Below, one piece after another: positions 39,452-48,029 of a stretch of DNA of 64,000 nucleotides; the stretch's first letter is position 1; each line of letters begins with the position of its first letter. The position numbers were made by a program, and so were the translations under genes. The notes under the pieces are model-generated. The model saw nothing but the letters and a program-made list of their open reading frames with translations. It did not search any database and was not told the DNA's origin. This DNA comes from Amarobacillus sp046328225. GTDB taxonomy: Bacteria; Chloroflexota; Dehalococcoidia; Tepidiformales; Tepidiformaceae. The stretch lies in the NCBI GenBank assembly GCA_046328225.1, contig JAXLWZ010000010.1:1-64000 (forward strand). The letters are read 5' to 3'.

Positions 39452-39966
39452 GAAGCCGCCGCCTTCTGTGCCTGCTGGATGTAGGCGATGGCCTCGTCCA
39501 CCAGCTCCTCCACTGGCTGCAGCGTATTCAGCACAAGCCGCGTGCGGTGCGGCTCCCGCGTCCCGGGGATCGCCAGCCAGTCCTGCCGCGCCGTCGGGTT
39601 GGTGATGAGCCCTTCCCGCGTCGCCAGCCGCCGATCGATCTCGTCGGTGTCCGCGCAGCGCGTCTCGATCATCACGTAGCCGGCGTGCGCCTCCCGCGCG
39701 ATCCCCCGCCCGCGCTGCTCGATCACCGGCCAGTACGCCGGGCTATCGACGATTACCGAATGCCCCTGTTCCAGCATCGCCCGGCAGAGGTCCCACAGCG
39801 CTTCATACGACGCCGGCCCGGCCACCTCCCGCGGGATGCGCGTCCGCACAATCGCGCTCATCACCACATCCTTGTCGAGGTGGATCGCCGGCAGCCGTGC
39901 CGCGAGCGCCCTCGCGACCGTCGTCTTGCCGCTTCCCGGCTCGCCGTGGAACTGGATAACCATCAT
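39448..39966 (-). CDS. Small P-loop kinase (AAA_33-like)
   Basis: A 172-residue kinase-like protein with Walker A GEPGSGKTT at residues about 8-16, a substrate region HLDKDVVMSAIVR, and the strand GHSVIVDSPAYW. Such AAA_33 proteins phosphorylate small molecules, sugars or nucleic acid ends. The start ATG overlaps the trpC stop by four bases (ATGA). It is inserted between trpC and trpF with no obvious role in tryptophan synthesis. Confidence 0.83.
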   Translation of the reverse strand: MMVIQFHGEPGSGKTTVARALAARLPAIHLDKDVVMSAIVRTRIPREVAGPASYEALWDLCRAMLEQGHSVIVDSPAYWPVIEQRGRGIAREAHAGYVMIETRCADTDEIDRRLATREGLITNPTARQDWLAIPGTREPHRTRLVLNTLQPVEELVDEAIAYIQQAQKAAAS

Positions 39967-40787
39967 CGCCCGAGCAGCTCGCGCGCCTTTTCGGCCGGGT
40001 CCTCCGTCGTCATCAACGCCTCCCCCACGAGGATCGCCGCTGCCCCCGCCGCGGCGAACCGCTCCACATCCGCGCGCGTCGCGATCCCGCTCAGGGCCGC
40101 CAGGATCGTCCCCCCGGGAACCATCGCCGCCAGCCGGTCCGTCGTCCCCAGGTCCACCGTGAAACTGCGCAGGTCGCGGTTGTTCACGCCGATCACCGTT
40201 GCCCCCGCGGCGATGGCGCGCGCCATCTCGGCGGCGTTGTTCACCTCCACGAGGGGCTCCATCCCGCACTCGCGGCTAAACTGCAGCAGCCCTCGCAGGT
40301 TGGCATCGTCGAGCGCGGCCACGATCAGCAGGACGGCGTCCGCACCGTACGCCCGCGCCTCCAGCACCTGGTACGGGTCGATGATGAAGTCCTTCCGCAG
40401 GATCGCCGGCCGGTTGTCCAGCTGCCCGGCGGCCAGCCGCACCTGCAGCAGATCGTCCAGCGTCCCCTTGAACCACGTCGGCTCGGTCAACACGGAAATC
40501 GCCGCCGCGCCCGCGCGCGCGTACTTCATCGCCTGCCGTGCGGCGTTAATCCCCGGCGCGATGTCCCCCTTGCTCGGCGAAGCGCGCTTCACCTCCGCCA
40601 TGAGCGCCATCGGCGCCGCCGCCCGCAGCCGAGCCCCGAAGTCGATCGCCGGGGGTGCCTGCCGCACCCGACCCTGCAACTCCGGAAACGGCACCGCCTC
40701 CTTCGCCGCGCGCACGTCGAGCCGCCGCTGCGCCACGATCCGGTCGAGGATCGTTTCGCCCGGCGCCGCCGCTTCGTTACTGGACAA
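39963..40787 (-). CDS. trpC: Indole-3-glycerol phosphate synthase
   Basis: A 274-residue TIM-barrel enzyme. Motifs are AEVKRASPSKGDI with the catalytic Lys, VLTEPTWFKG, ILRKDFIID and NNRDLRSFTVDL. It starts with TTG; AGGAG eight bases upstream supports this. It overlaps trpD by 11 bases and the kinase by four. It converts CdRP to indole-3-glycerol phosphate. Confidence 0.95.
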   Translation of the reverse strand: MSSNEAAAPGETILDRIVAQRRLDVRAAKEAVPFPELQGRVRQAPPAIDFGARLRAAAPMALMAEVKRASPSKGDIAPGINAARQAMKYARAGAAAISVLTEPTWFKGTLDDLLQVRLAAGQLDNRPAILRKDFIIDPYQVLEARAYGADAVLLIVAALDDANLRGLLQFSRECGMEPLVEVNNAAEMARAIAAGATVIGVNNRDLRSFTVDLGTTDRLAAMVPGGTILAALSGIATRADVERFAAAGAAAILVGEALMTTEDPAEKARELLGR

Positions 40788-41799
40788 CCTTGAACTCCTG
40801 GCTCAGCGCCACGTACCGGTCCAGCACCTCGCGCGCTCGCCCGCTGGCAATCGCCGTCCGCGCGATCGCGACGCCCTGCTCAAGCGTCTCGGCCTTCCCC
40901 GCGACCTGCAGCGCCGCCGCCGCGTTCATTACCACGAAGTCCGTCACCGGCCCTTCGGCGCCATCCAGCAGCGCGAGCATCGCACCCGCGTTCGCCGCCG
41001 GGTCGCCACCGACCACGCTCTCGACCGCGTGCACGGGCAGCCCGAACGCCGCCGGCGTCAGTTCCAGCTCTTCGACCGTGCCACCGGCCACCCGCCAGGC
41101 GCTCGTGGCCCCGGCCGGGCTGATCTCGTCCATGCCTTCGGCGGAGTGCACCACGAGCGCGTGCTCGATGCCGCGCAACCGGAACGCCTCGGCCATGAGC
41201 GGCCCGAACGCCTTTGCGCCCACGCCCACCAGCATCCGCGACGGCCGCGCCGGGTTCGAAAGTGGCCCCAGAAGATTGAAAATCGTGCGGATGCCGATCT
41301 CCCGGCGAGGTCCACCCACGTGCCGGAAGGCCGGGTGGAACCGCTGCGCGAAGAGAAACACGAAGCCGCATCCTTCGAGCACGCGTGCCGCGCCCGCGCC
41401 ATCGAGGTCCAGGCTCGCCCCGAGCGCTTCCAGCACATCCGCGCTCCCGCACTTCGATGAGGCCGCCCGGTTGCCGTGCTTCGCCACGCGCACGCCCGCA
41501 CCCGCGACTACCAGCGCCGCCGCCGTCGAGACGTTGAACGTGTCCCAGCCGTCCGCGCCCGTGCCCACGATGTCCATCACATCGGCTGCGTCCACCGGCT
41601 CGGCGTGCCGCGCCGTGACGTCGAGGCCCGCCGCCACCACCTCGGGCGTCTCGCCGCGCATCCGCATCCCGGCCAGGAAGGCGCCGATCTGGGCCGGCGT
41701 TGCCGCACCGGTCATGATCTCTTCGAGCGCCGCCGCCGCGTCCTCGCCGCTGATGGCGCCACCGTCCACGAGCGAGCGGATCGCCTCCTGGATCACCAT
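40777..41799 (-). CDS. trpD: Anthranilate phosphoribosyltransferase
   Basis: A 340-residue transferase. The PRPP-binding loop is IVGTGADGWDTFNVST, and KHGNRAASSKCGSADVLEALG gives the anthranilate site. It joins PRPP and anthranilate. ATG at 41799; the start overlaps trpG by seven bases. TrpG and TrpD are separate here, not fused. Confidence 0.96.
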   Translation of the reverse strand: MVIQEAIRSLVDGGAISGEDAAAALEEIMTGAATPAQIGAFLAGMRMRGETPEVVAAGLDVTARHAEPVDAADVMDIVGTGADGWDTFNVSTAAALVVAGAGVRVAKHGNRAASSKCGSADVLEALGASLDLDGAGAARVLEGCGFVFLFAQRFHPAFRHVGGPRREIGIRTIFNLLGPLSNPARPSRMLVGVGAKAFGPLMAEAFRLRGIEHALVVHSAEGMDEISPAGATSAWRVAGGTVEELELTPAAFGLPVHAVESVVGGDPAANAGAMLALLDGAEGPVTDFVVMNAAAALQVAGKAETLEQGVAIARTAIASGRAREVLDRYVALSQEFKVVQ

Positions 41800-42374
41800 C
41801 GCCCGCCCTCCATGTCGAGGAAGTTCTTGAGCAGCTCTTTGCCGTGCTCCGTCGCGATCGATTCGGGGTGGAACTGCACACCCTCCACCGTCAGCTCCTT
41901 GTGCCGCACACCCATGATCACGCCGCTTTCCGAGGTCGCGGTCACCTCCAGAGGCGGCGGCTGGGTATCCGGGGTCCCGGCGAGCGAATGGTAGCGCACC
42001 GCCACGAAGTCCTCGGGGATGCCCGCGAACACGCCCTTGCCGTCGTGGTGGATGCGCGATGTCTTCCCGTGCCGGATCTCGCCCGCACCGGCCACCGTCC
42101 CGCCGTACACGTCATAAATGCACTGGTGTCCGAGGCACACCCCGAGCACCGGCACCTTCCCCGCGAACTCCCGGATGACGTCGCGCGAAATGCCCGCCTC
42201 GTCCGGGTTCCCCGGCCCCGGCGAAATCACCACATGGTCCGGCCGAAGCGCGATGCACTCCCCCAGCGACACCTTGTCGTTGCGGAAGACGCGCACGTCC
42301 GCGCCCAACTCGCACAGGTACTGGTAGAGGTTGTAGGTGAAGCTGTCGTAGTTATCGATGAGCAGCGTCGTCAT
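41793..42374 (-). CDS. trpG: Anthranilate synthase component II
   Basis: A 193-residue glutamine amidotransferase. The nucleophile is in VLGVCLGHQCIYDVYGG, and the His/Glu pair is in VQFHPESIATEHG. It feeds ammonia to TrpE and may also serve a PabB-like reaction. The ATG overlaps the stop of the unknown gene above (TGATG). Confidence 0.96.
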   Translation of the reverse strand: MTTLLIDNYDSFTYNLYQYLCELGADVRVFRNDKVSLGECIALRPDHVVISPGPGNPDEAGISRDVIREFAGKVPVLGVCLGHQCIYDVYGGTVAGAGEIRHGKTSRIHHDGKGVFAGIPEDFVAVRYHSLAGTPDTQPPPLEVTATSESGVIMGVRHKELTVEGVQFHPESIATEHGKELLKNFLDMEGGRW

Positions 42375-42691
42375 CAGTCCACCCTTTCGTTGGCGAGGTC
42401 TCCCGCCACCTGCCGCAGCGCCGCCGCGAGTTCCTCGGGCGAATAGCTGTATCCCCGCCGGTCGAGCTTGAACTTCGCCAGCAAATACTCGGGCTCGAAC
42501 GAACCGGGGTGCCTCAGGTCCAGCGGATACGCGGTCCCCGGCTCCCCCATCAACGCCACCAGGAAGTACCCGTCGCCCGCCGACCGCGTGAAGCGCGCGG
42601 CCTCCGCCATCAGGGGCACCAGCACCATTTCGACGCCGTCCACCCGGTAGAACCGCACGCCGACATGCATCGCCTCCTTCTGGAGCGTCAC
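42374..42691 (-). CDS. Hypothetical protein in the trp operon
   Basis: A 105-residue soluble protein with no recognised family. Segments seen are HVGVRFYRVDGVEMVLVPLMAEAARF by pattern, FLVALMGEPGTAYPLDLRHP, and YLLAKFKLDRRGYSYSPEEL. GTG 42691 overlaps the HAD stop (GTGA); ATG 42670 is an alternative with a too-close AAGGAGG. It lies directly before trpG, so it might contact anthranilate synthase, but this is speculation. Confidence 0.7.
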   Translation of the reverse strand: MTLQKEAMHVGVRFYRVDGVEMVLVPLMAEAARFTRSAGDGYFLVALMGEPGTAYPLDLRHPGSFEPEYLLAKFKLDRRGYSYSPEELAAALRQVAGDLANERVD

Positions 42692-43344
42692 GCCGCCCCC
42701 TCACTCGCCAGGCGCGCCAGCAGCAGCACCAGCTCACGGGGGTCGCGCAGCAGGTGCGCCGGCGATGCATCCCTCAGCAGCCCTTCGTCCAGCGTGCCCC
42801 ACGTCGCCCCCACCGGTAGCGCCCCCGCATTTCGTGCCGCGAACATGTCGGCCGGGCTATCGCCTACGAACACCACCGCCGCGGCGTTGGTCAGGCACAG
42901 GCGGTCCATCGCCGCGTACACCGGCGCCGGGTCGGGCTTGTGGTGCTCGGCGTCATCCGCGCCGATCACGGCCCCGAAATACCGCAACAGTCCCGTCGTC
43001 TCCAGCTCCTCGGTTGCGCCCCATGAGATCTTCGCCGTGACCACCGCCATCGGCACGCCCGCATCCGCCAGCGCCTCAAGCACCGTGCGCACCCCATCGA
43101 ATGGCCGATGCTCGCGCGGATTGCCGAAGTAGAAGTCCCGGTACGCCGACACGAATCGCGCGCCCTCGCGCCCCAGCAGCTGCTCCCCCAGCGCCTCCAG
43201 GCTCCCCCCGCGGTGGGACCTCCAAAGCTCGAGCGGGTCGATCGTGGAGCCGAGGCATATGCGGTACGCGTGCTCGAGCGCACGCATTCGCGCCGGCGCC
43301 GTTTCCAGCAGGGTGTCGTCGAGGTCCCAGAACACCGCCGTCAT
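42688..43344 (-). CDS. HAD-superfamily phosphatase
   Basis: A 218-residue haloacid-dehalogenase-like hydrolase. Motif I is FWDLDDTLLE, motif II is VVTAK, motif III is HHKPDPAPV and motif IV is VFVGDSPADM. It probably dephosphorylates a small molecule, as phosphoglycolate phosphatase does. The ATG overlaps the stop of the NUDIX/CMD gene (ATGA). It is one of several non-trp genes embedded in the operon. Confidence 0.9.
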   Translation of the reverse strand: MTAVFWDLDDTLLETAPARMRALEHAYRICLGSTIDPLELWRSHRGGSLEALGEQLLGREGARFVSAYRDFYFGNPREHRPFDGVRTVLEALADAGVPMAVVTAKISWGATEELETTGLLRYFGAVIGADDAEHHKPDPAPVYAAMDRLCLTNAAAVVFVGDSPADMFAARNAGALPVGATWGTLDEGLLRDASPAHLLRDPRELVLLLARLASEGAA

Positions 43345-44321
43345 TCCGCTCTCCCCGGGCGGGCTATCCCCCGCGCGGCGAAGACGCCCTCCATCACCGG
43401 CCACGCCTCCAGCGCTGCCGGGAAGCCCGCGTACACCGCCACCATGCGCAGCGTCTCGACTACCTGCGCCGGGCTCGCCCCATGGTTCAGCGCCCCGTTG
43501 ATGTGCGAACGCAGCGGCCCGGGCTTGCCGCCCATCGCCGCCAACATCGCAACCACCTGAAGGCTTCGCGTCCGCCGGTCGAGTGCCGGGTGGGTCCACA
43601 CCTCGCCCAGCGCGAAGTCGATGATGTCGCCCGCGAGTTCCGGGCTCGAACGGCGCAGGCCCGCCTCCGCCCGCTCAGGGTCGCCCCCCGAGATTGTCCG
43701 CAGGACATCCATCCCCGCCTCATGTCGCGTTTCGGCCGCCTCTGCCCGTGGCACTTCCCGCTGCGCGTTTTCGCCGCCGGTTTCCGGCGCGCCGCCGCCG
43801 AACTCCAGCGCCTCGAGCATGAGGAGCGACTCGATCTCCGCGTCGTCGTCCGCGGCCCGCGCCGGGAGCGCCCCGAACGGCTCCATCCCCGCCGCGAGCG
43901 CACGCATCAGATCCGCTTCCTCCGTCTCGTCCTCCCAGCCGAACGCGGAGAAGATCGCCCGCCGCACGCGCTCCTCCATCGGCAGGCTTTCGATCTCGTC
44001 GACGCCGAACCAGCCGCGCTCGTGGCCTTCGGGATGCGCCGGGTCGCCCGTCCACTCGGTCGGTGCGTAGATGTTCAGCAGGGCATGCCCGCCGGCCTCG
44101 AGTGGCAGGTACATCGTCTGCACGAAGTCGTCCTCGATCGCCGGTGCGTTCACGCCGTGCGCCGCGAGGATCGCGTCCATCGCCGCGTCCACGTCCTCGG
44201 TCTCCGCCGCGAACGCACCGCCCGGCAGCGACCACGCGCCCTCGGCGTTCGCACGGAACAGCGCGAACCGGCCGTCACGGATGACGATCGCCGCGAGGTG
44301 AATGGGGGGCTGATCGGTCAT
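43341..44321 (-). CDS. Degenerate NUDIX domain fused to CMD domain
   Basis: A 326-residue two-domain protein. Residues 1-150 resemble a NUDIX fold: IHLAAIVIRDGRFALFRANAEGAWSLPGGAF by pattern, but the helix after GGAFAAE lacks the usual REUxEE glutamates, so hydrolysis is doubtful. Residues about 205-315 are a carboxymuconolactone decarboxylase (CMD/AhpD-like) domain: LGEVWTHPALDRRTRSL, LRSHINGALNHGASPAQV and VYAGFPAALEAW. The CMD part has no CxxC, so it is not an AhpD-type peroxidase. It lies between trpE and the HAD gene. No function can be given. Confidence 0.8.
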   Translation of the reverse strand: MTDQPPIHLAAIVIRDGRFALFRANAEGAWSLPGGAFAAETEDVDAAMDAILAAHGVNAPAIEDDFVQTMYLPLEAGGHALLNIYAPTEWTGDPAHPEGHERGWFGVDEIESLPMEERVRRAIFSAFGWEDETEEADLMRALAAGMEPFGALPARAADDDAEIESLLMLEALEFGGGAPETGGENAQREVPRAEAAETRHEAGMDVLRTISGGDPERAEAGLRRSSPELAGDIIDFALGEVWTHPALDRRTRSLQVVAMLAAMGGKPGPLRSHINGALNHGASPAQVVETLRMVAVYAGFPAALEAWPVMEGVFAARGIARPGRAE

Positions 44322-44349
44322 GGCGCCCTTTCGTCCCGAACCCGCCGGC

Positions 44350-45834
44350 CTAGCCGTACCCGAGGCTGCCCGAGGGATGCTCGGCAGCCGCGATCTCAGC
44401 CTGGTCGATCGCCCGCATGGGCGCCGCCAGCTTGTTCACCGTCTCCTGGTACTCCGTCGCCGGGTCGCTGTCGTAGACGATGCCGCCGCCCGCCTGCAGA
44501 TACGCGATCCCGTCCTTCACCACCATCGTGCGAATGCCGATGCACGTGTCGAGGCTGCCGGCGAAGGAGGCGTAGCCCACAGCCCCGCCGTACACGCCGC
44601 GCTTCTCCTTCTCCATCTCCGCGATGAGCTCCATCGCCCGTACCTTCGGCGCACCCGAAAGCGTCCCCGCGGGGAACACCGAGCGCACCGCATCGAACCG
44701 CGTCCGGTCGTCGCGCAATTCCCCCGAGACGTTCGAGACGATGTGCATGACGTGCGAATACCGCTCGATGTGCATCAGGTTCTCGACCTTCACCGATCCC
44801 GGCTTCGCTACCCGTCCCACGTCGTTCCGCCCGAGGTCCACGAGCATGATGTGTTCCGCCCGCTCCTTTTCGTCCGCGAGCAGCTCCTCCGCCAGCCGGT
44901 CGTCCTCCTCGGGCGTCTTGCCCCGGGGCCGCGTGCCCGCGATCGGGTGGTTCGTGATAACGCCGTCCTCCACCCGCACCAGCAGCTCCGGCGAGGCGCC
45001 GACAATCTGGAACTCGCCCATGTCCAGGTAGAACATGTAGGGCGAAGGGTTCACCATCCGCATCTGCCGGTAGATGTTGAACGGGTGCACCGCCGTCGGG
45101 CGCATGAGCCGCTGCGAAGGCACCGCCTGGATGATGTCCCCCGCGACGATGTGCTCCTTCAGCTTCTCCACCATCAGCTCGTAGCCTTCGCGGCCCACGT
45201 TCGAAGCGGCCTTGCCGCCACCGCGCAGCACCGCGCCCACCTCCTCGATGGGCGGCTTCAGGGGGTTGGCCAGCCGCTTCACCACCGTGTCGATCTGGAA
45301 CGCCGCGTTGTGGTAGCTCGCGTCGATGTCCCCATCGAGCCGGCAGTGCGCGATCACCTTGATCGTGTGGCGCAGGTGGTCGAACACCACCAGGCAATCG
45401 CAGAAGAAGAACATCGATTCCGGGATGCCCAGCACGTCCGCCTGCTCGCGGGACATGCGCGGTTCCCAGTGCCGCACCGCGTCGTACGCCACGTACCCGA
45501 TGGCACCGCCCGTGAACGCCGGCACGCCCTCCACCGCCACCGACTTGAAGCGGTTCAGCTCCTCCTCGAGCGGCACGAGCGGGTCGCCGTCGTACTCCTC
45601 GCCCGGGCCCGTGCGCAGCACGCGGTATGGCTGCGTGCCGATGAACGAATAGCGCGCCAGCCGTTCGCCGCCCTCCACAGATTCGAGCAGGAACGAATAG
45701 GGCCCCTCGCGCACCTTGAGGAAGGCCGAGACCGGCGTCTCCAGGTCCGCGATCACCTCGCGATACACGGGCACGAGGTTGCCCTCGCCCTTCGCCGCGA
45801 TCGCCTTCACCTCTTCCAGCGTCGGTCGCAGCAT
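44350..45834 (-). CDS. trpE: Anthranilate synthase component I
   Basis: A 494-residue chorismate-utilising enzyme. SFLLESVEGG carries the LLES-type motif associated with tryptophan feedback inhibition. The C-terminal catalytic part has SPELLVRVEDGVITNHPIAG by pattern, then DDRLAEELLADEKERAEH and GAPKVRAMELI. It makes anthranilate with TrpG. The ATG shares one base with the trpS stop. Confidence 0.97.
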   Translation of the reverse strand: MLRPTLEEVKAIAAKGEGNLVPVYREVIADLETPVSAFLKVREGPYSFLLESVEGGERLARYSFIGTQPYRVLRTGPGEEYDGDPLVPLEEELNRFKSVAVEGVPAFTGGAIGYVAYDAVRHWEPRMSREQADVLGIPESMFFFCDCLVVFDHLRHTIKVIAHCRLDGDIDASYHNAAFQIDTVVKRLANPLKPPIEEVGAVLRGGGKAASNVGREGYELMVEKLKEHIVAGDIIQAVPSQRLMRPTAVHPFNIYRQMRMVNPSPYMFYLDMGEFQIVGASPELLVRVEDGVITNHPIAGTRPRGKTPEEDDRLAEELLADEKERAEHIMLVDLGRNDVGRVAKPGSVKVENLMHIERYSHVMHIVSNVSGELRDDRTRFDAVRSVFPAGTLSGAPKVRAMELIAEMEKEKRGVYGGAVGYASFAGSLDTCIGIRTMVVKDGIAYLQAGGGIVYDSDPATEYQETVNKLAAPMRAIDQAEIAAAEHPSGSLGYG

Positions 45835-46856
45835 CAGTGCTTCTCCAGGTAATTCAGGTCGAGCGCGTCCCGCACCAGCGCCATCGTCTCCTGCGCCTTC
45901 GCCCGGTACCGTGCCGTGCCCGCCGCGAGCGCCTCCCGCACGAGCGGCATGTTCGCTTCGTAGTGCGCCCGCCGTTCCCGGAACGGCTCCAGCATCGTAT
46001 TCAGCACCGACGTCAGGCGGTCCTTGAGCACCTTGTTCGGCACCCCCGTGCGCTCGTACTGCTCGGCCATGTTCCGGACTTCGTCCTGCTCGGGGTCGAA
46101 CGCTTCGAGGTAGAGGAAGATCGGGTTCTCCGCCGTCTTGCCCGGCTCATCCAGCCCGCGCGGCGGCCCCGCGTACATCCCCCGGATCTTCTTCGCCACC
46201 GCGTCCGCGCTGTCCTTGAGGTCGATGGTGTTCCCGCGCGACTTGCTCATCTTCGCGTTCCCGTCGGTCCCCACGAGCCGCGGTACGCGCCCCACGAGCG
46301 CCTCCGGTTCGGGGAAGATCGGCTTGAACTCGCGGTTGAAGCGCCGCGCGGTCTCCCGCGTGAGCTCGATGTGCGGCAGCTGGTCCTCGCCCACGGGCAC
46401 CAGGTGCGCCCGCGGCATGAGGATGTTTGCCACCTGCATCACCGGGTACGTATAGAAGGCGATGGGCACCGATCGGCCCTTCTTCTTCTCGTCACCCGTC
46501 TCGATGTCCGCCATCTCCGCCTTCAGCGTCGGGTTGCGTTCGAGCATGCCCAGCGGCAGGAACCAGCTGAGCAGCGTCGTCAGTTCCGTGTGCTCCGGGA
46601 CCAGGCTTTCGATGACGAACGACGAACCCTCCGGGTCCAACCCCACCGCGAGCCAGTCGAGCGCCACTTCCCAGACGGCCGCGCGCACCCGCGCGATGTC
46701 GTCCGCGTAATCGGAGACCTGGTAGTCCGCGATTAGGAAGGAGCACTCGTAGTCCCGCTGCAGCCGCACCCAGTTCTCGAGCGCGCCAGCGTAGTGCCCG
46801 AGATGCAGCGAGCCGGTCGGGCGGATACCCGTGAGGATTCGCTTTCGTTCTGTCAT
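45834..46856 (-). CDS. trpS: Tryptophanyl-tRNA synthetase
   Basis: A 340-residue class I aminoacyl-tRNA synthetase. The HIGH-like motif is in GSLHLGHYAGALENW and the KMSKS motif in NAKMSKSRGNTIDL. It charges tRNA-Trp. Its placement in a T-box-controlled trp operon closes a loop: uncharged tRNA-Trp raises synthesis of both tryptophan and its synthetase. The ATG at 46856 overlaps the upstream gene stop (ATGA). Confidence 0.96.
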   Translation of the reverse strand: MTERKRILTGIRPTGSLHLGHYAGALENWVRLQRDYECSFLIADYQVSDYADDIARVRAAVWEVALDWLAVGLDPEGSSFVIESLVPEHTELTTLLSWFLPLGMLERNPTLKAEMADIETGDEKKKGRSVPIAFYTYPVMQVANILMPRAHLVPVGEDQLPHIELTRETARRFNREFKPIFPEPEALVGRVPRLVGTDGNAKMSKSRGNTIDLKDSADAVAKKIRGMYAGPPRGLDEPGKTAENPIFLYLEAFDPEQDEVRNMAEQYERTGVPNKVLKDRLTSVLNTMLEPFRERRAHYEANMPLVREALAAGTARYRAKAQETMALVRDALDLNYLEKH

Positions 46857-47317
46857 CGGGGCCCTCCGGGGCCGGGCCGTGATCCCGCGGGGCGCGGCGG
46901 CGGTGGCGGAGCCTGCCGCCCGGCCGGCGGCCGCGTCCCCGGGCCGCCGCCCATCGCCGGGCCGCGGTCGATCGCCCGCAACATCGCCGTCAGCTGCCGC
47001 GAGGCTTGCTCGGCCAGGTCGAACTCGTTCGCGAACACCGTCTCCTGCTCGTTCGTCACCGAAGCGAGCACGTGCAGCCACGACCGGCTCTGCGCCAGCG
47101 CGCCGCGCGCGTCACGGTAGAGCCCGACCTGCGCCCCGCCCTCGCGGCCCGCACCTTCCGCGATCAGCGCGCAGGCCAGGCCCGCCTGTTCGAACGCCTT
47201 CGCCTGCGCATCCGCCGACGCCTTCAGGTTCGACCCGATCTTCAGCCGGCCGACGGCCACGGTGAGCCGCACCGTCGTCTGCCACGCTTCAACGTTCTGG
47301 TACTCGAATTCAGCCAT
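46853..47317 (-). CDS. Four-helix bundle protein (S23/IVP-like)
   Basis: A 154-residue protein resembling the four-helix-bundle family that includes 23S rRNA intervening-sequence proteins. EYQNVEAWQTTVRLTV is the usual start, ALIAEGAGREGG the conserved turn and LYRDARGALAQSRSWL the third helix. The C-terminus is a Pro/Gly-rich tail. The start overlaps the CADD-like gene by eight bases. The role in the trp operon is unknown. Confidence 0.78.
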   Translation of the reverse strand: MAEFEYQNVEAWQTTVRLTVAVGRLKIGSNLKASADAQAKAFEQAGLACALIAEGAGREGGAQVGLYRDARGALAQSRSWLHVLASVTNEQETVFANEFDLAEQASRQLTAMLRAIDRGPAMGGGPGTRPPAGRQAPPPPPRPAGSRPGPGGPR

Positions 47318-47987
47318 CCGCACACTCCAGGTCGCCGTAGCACCCATCCAGGAACGCCAGCAGCCGGTCCGCCGCCACCGAAACCGCCGCCGCCGCCGAT
47401 TCGCCATCCGCCGCGAGCGCCGCGATCGCTTCGAGCTCCGCCCCCGAATGCGCCACGTCGGCCGTTTCATGAACCGTGAAGAACTCGTACGCATCCGGCG
47501 TCAGCCCGTAAAACGCCTTCAGCCCCGCGATCTTCTGGCGTGCCACCGCCGGCACCTGTCCCTCATAGGCGTAGAGCGTCGCGAGGGCGTCACCGGGCGC
47601 ACCCTCGCGGCACATCGTGTCGAAATGAGCCACCAACGCGGCCGTCGTCTCGTTCGGGGCCGATGCCTCGACCTGGGCGCGGGGAACGCCGAGCCCTTCC
47701 GCGAACTCGAGCCACAGCGCGCGATGGTTCCGCGCGCCGTACTCCTCGTCCCACAGGTTCGCGAGGATCAGCTGCCGCACGCCCGGGTCCTCCACCCGCG
47801 AATGCAGCGCGCTCAGAAAGCGCGGGAACGCTGCTTCGAAGTGGAAGTACTGCCGCGCATACTCCCGCAGGCGCTCTTTCGGGAGCGTGCCCTGCGTCCA
47901 TGCCCGGTAGAACGGGTGCTTGAGAAGAGACTTCTCCTCAAGCACCTCGCCCAGGCGGGTTTCGAGGACGGTCGCGTTGGTGGTCAT
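47310..47987 (-). CDS. CADD-like heme-oxygenase-fold protein
   Basis: A 225-residue helical protein of the TenA/CADD/PqqC fold. Candidate di-metal ligands are visible: Glu and His in LWDEEYGARNHRALW, Glu in YAYEGQVP, and His, Asp and His in VHETADVAHSG. An N-terminal HPFYRAW Tyr and a Lys in VARQKIAGL match positions used by chlamydial CADD, which makes para-aminobenzoate by sacrificing its own Tyr and Lys side chains. It lies between trpB2 and the four-helix gene. Oxygenase or PABA activity is a family-based inference. Confidence 0.82.
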   Translation of the reverse strand: MTTNATVLETRLGEVLEEKSLLKHPFYRAWTQGTLPKERLREYARQYFHFEAAFPRFLSALHSRVEDPGVRQLILANLWDEEYGARNHRALWLEFAEGLGVPRAQVEASAPNETTAALVAHFDTMCREGAPGDALATLYAYEGQVPAVARQKIAGLKAFYGLTPDAYEFFTVHETADVAHSGAELEAIAALAADGESAAAAVSVAADRLLAFLDGCYGDLECADG

Positions 47988-48029
47988 TTCATCCCTTTCA
48001 TGGCTGTTTGGGGTGAGTGGCCGCCCGGT

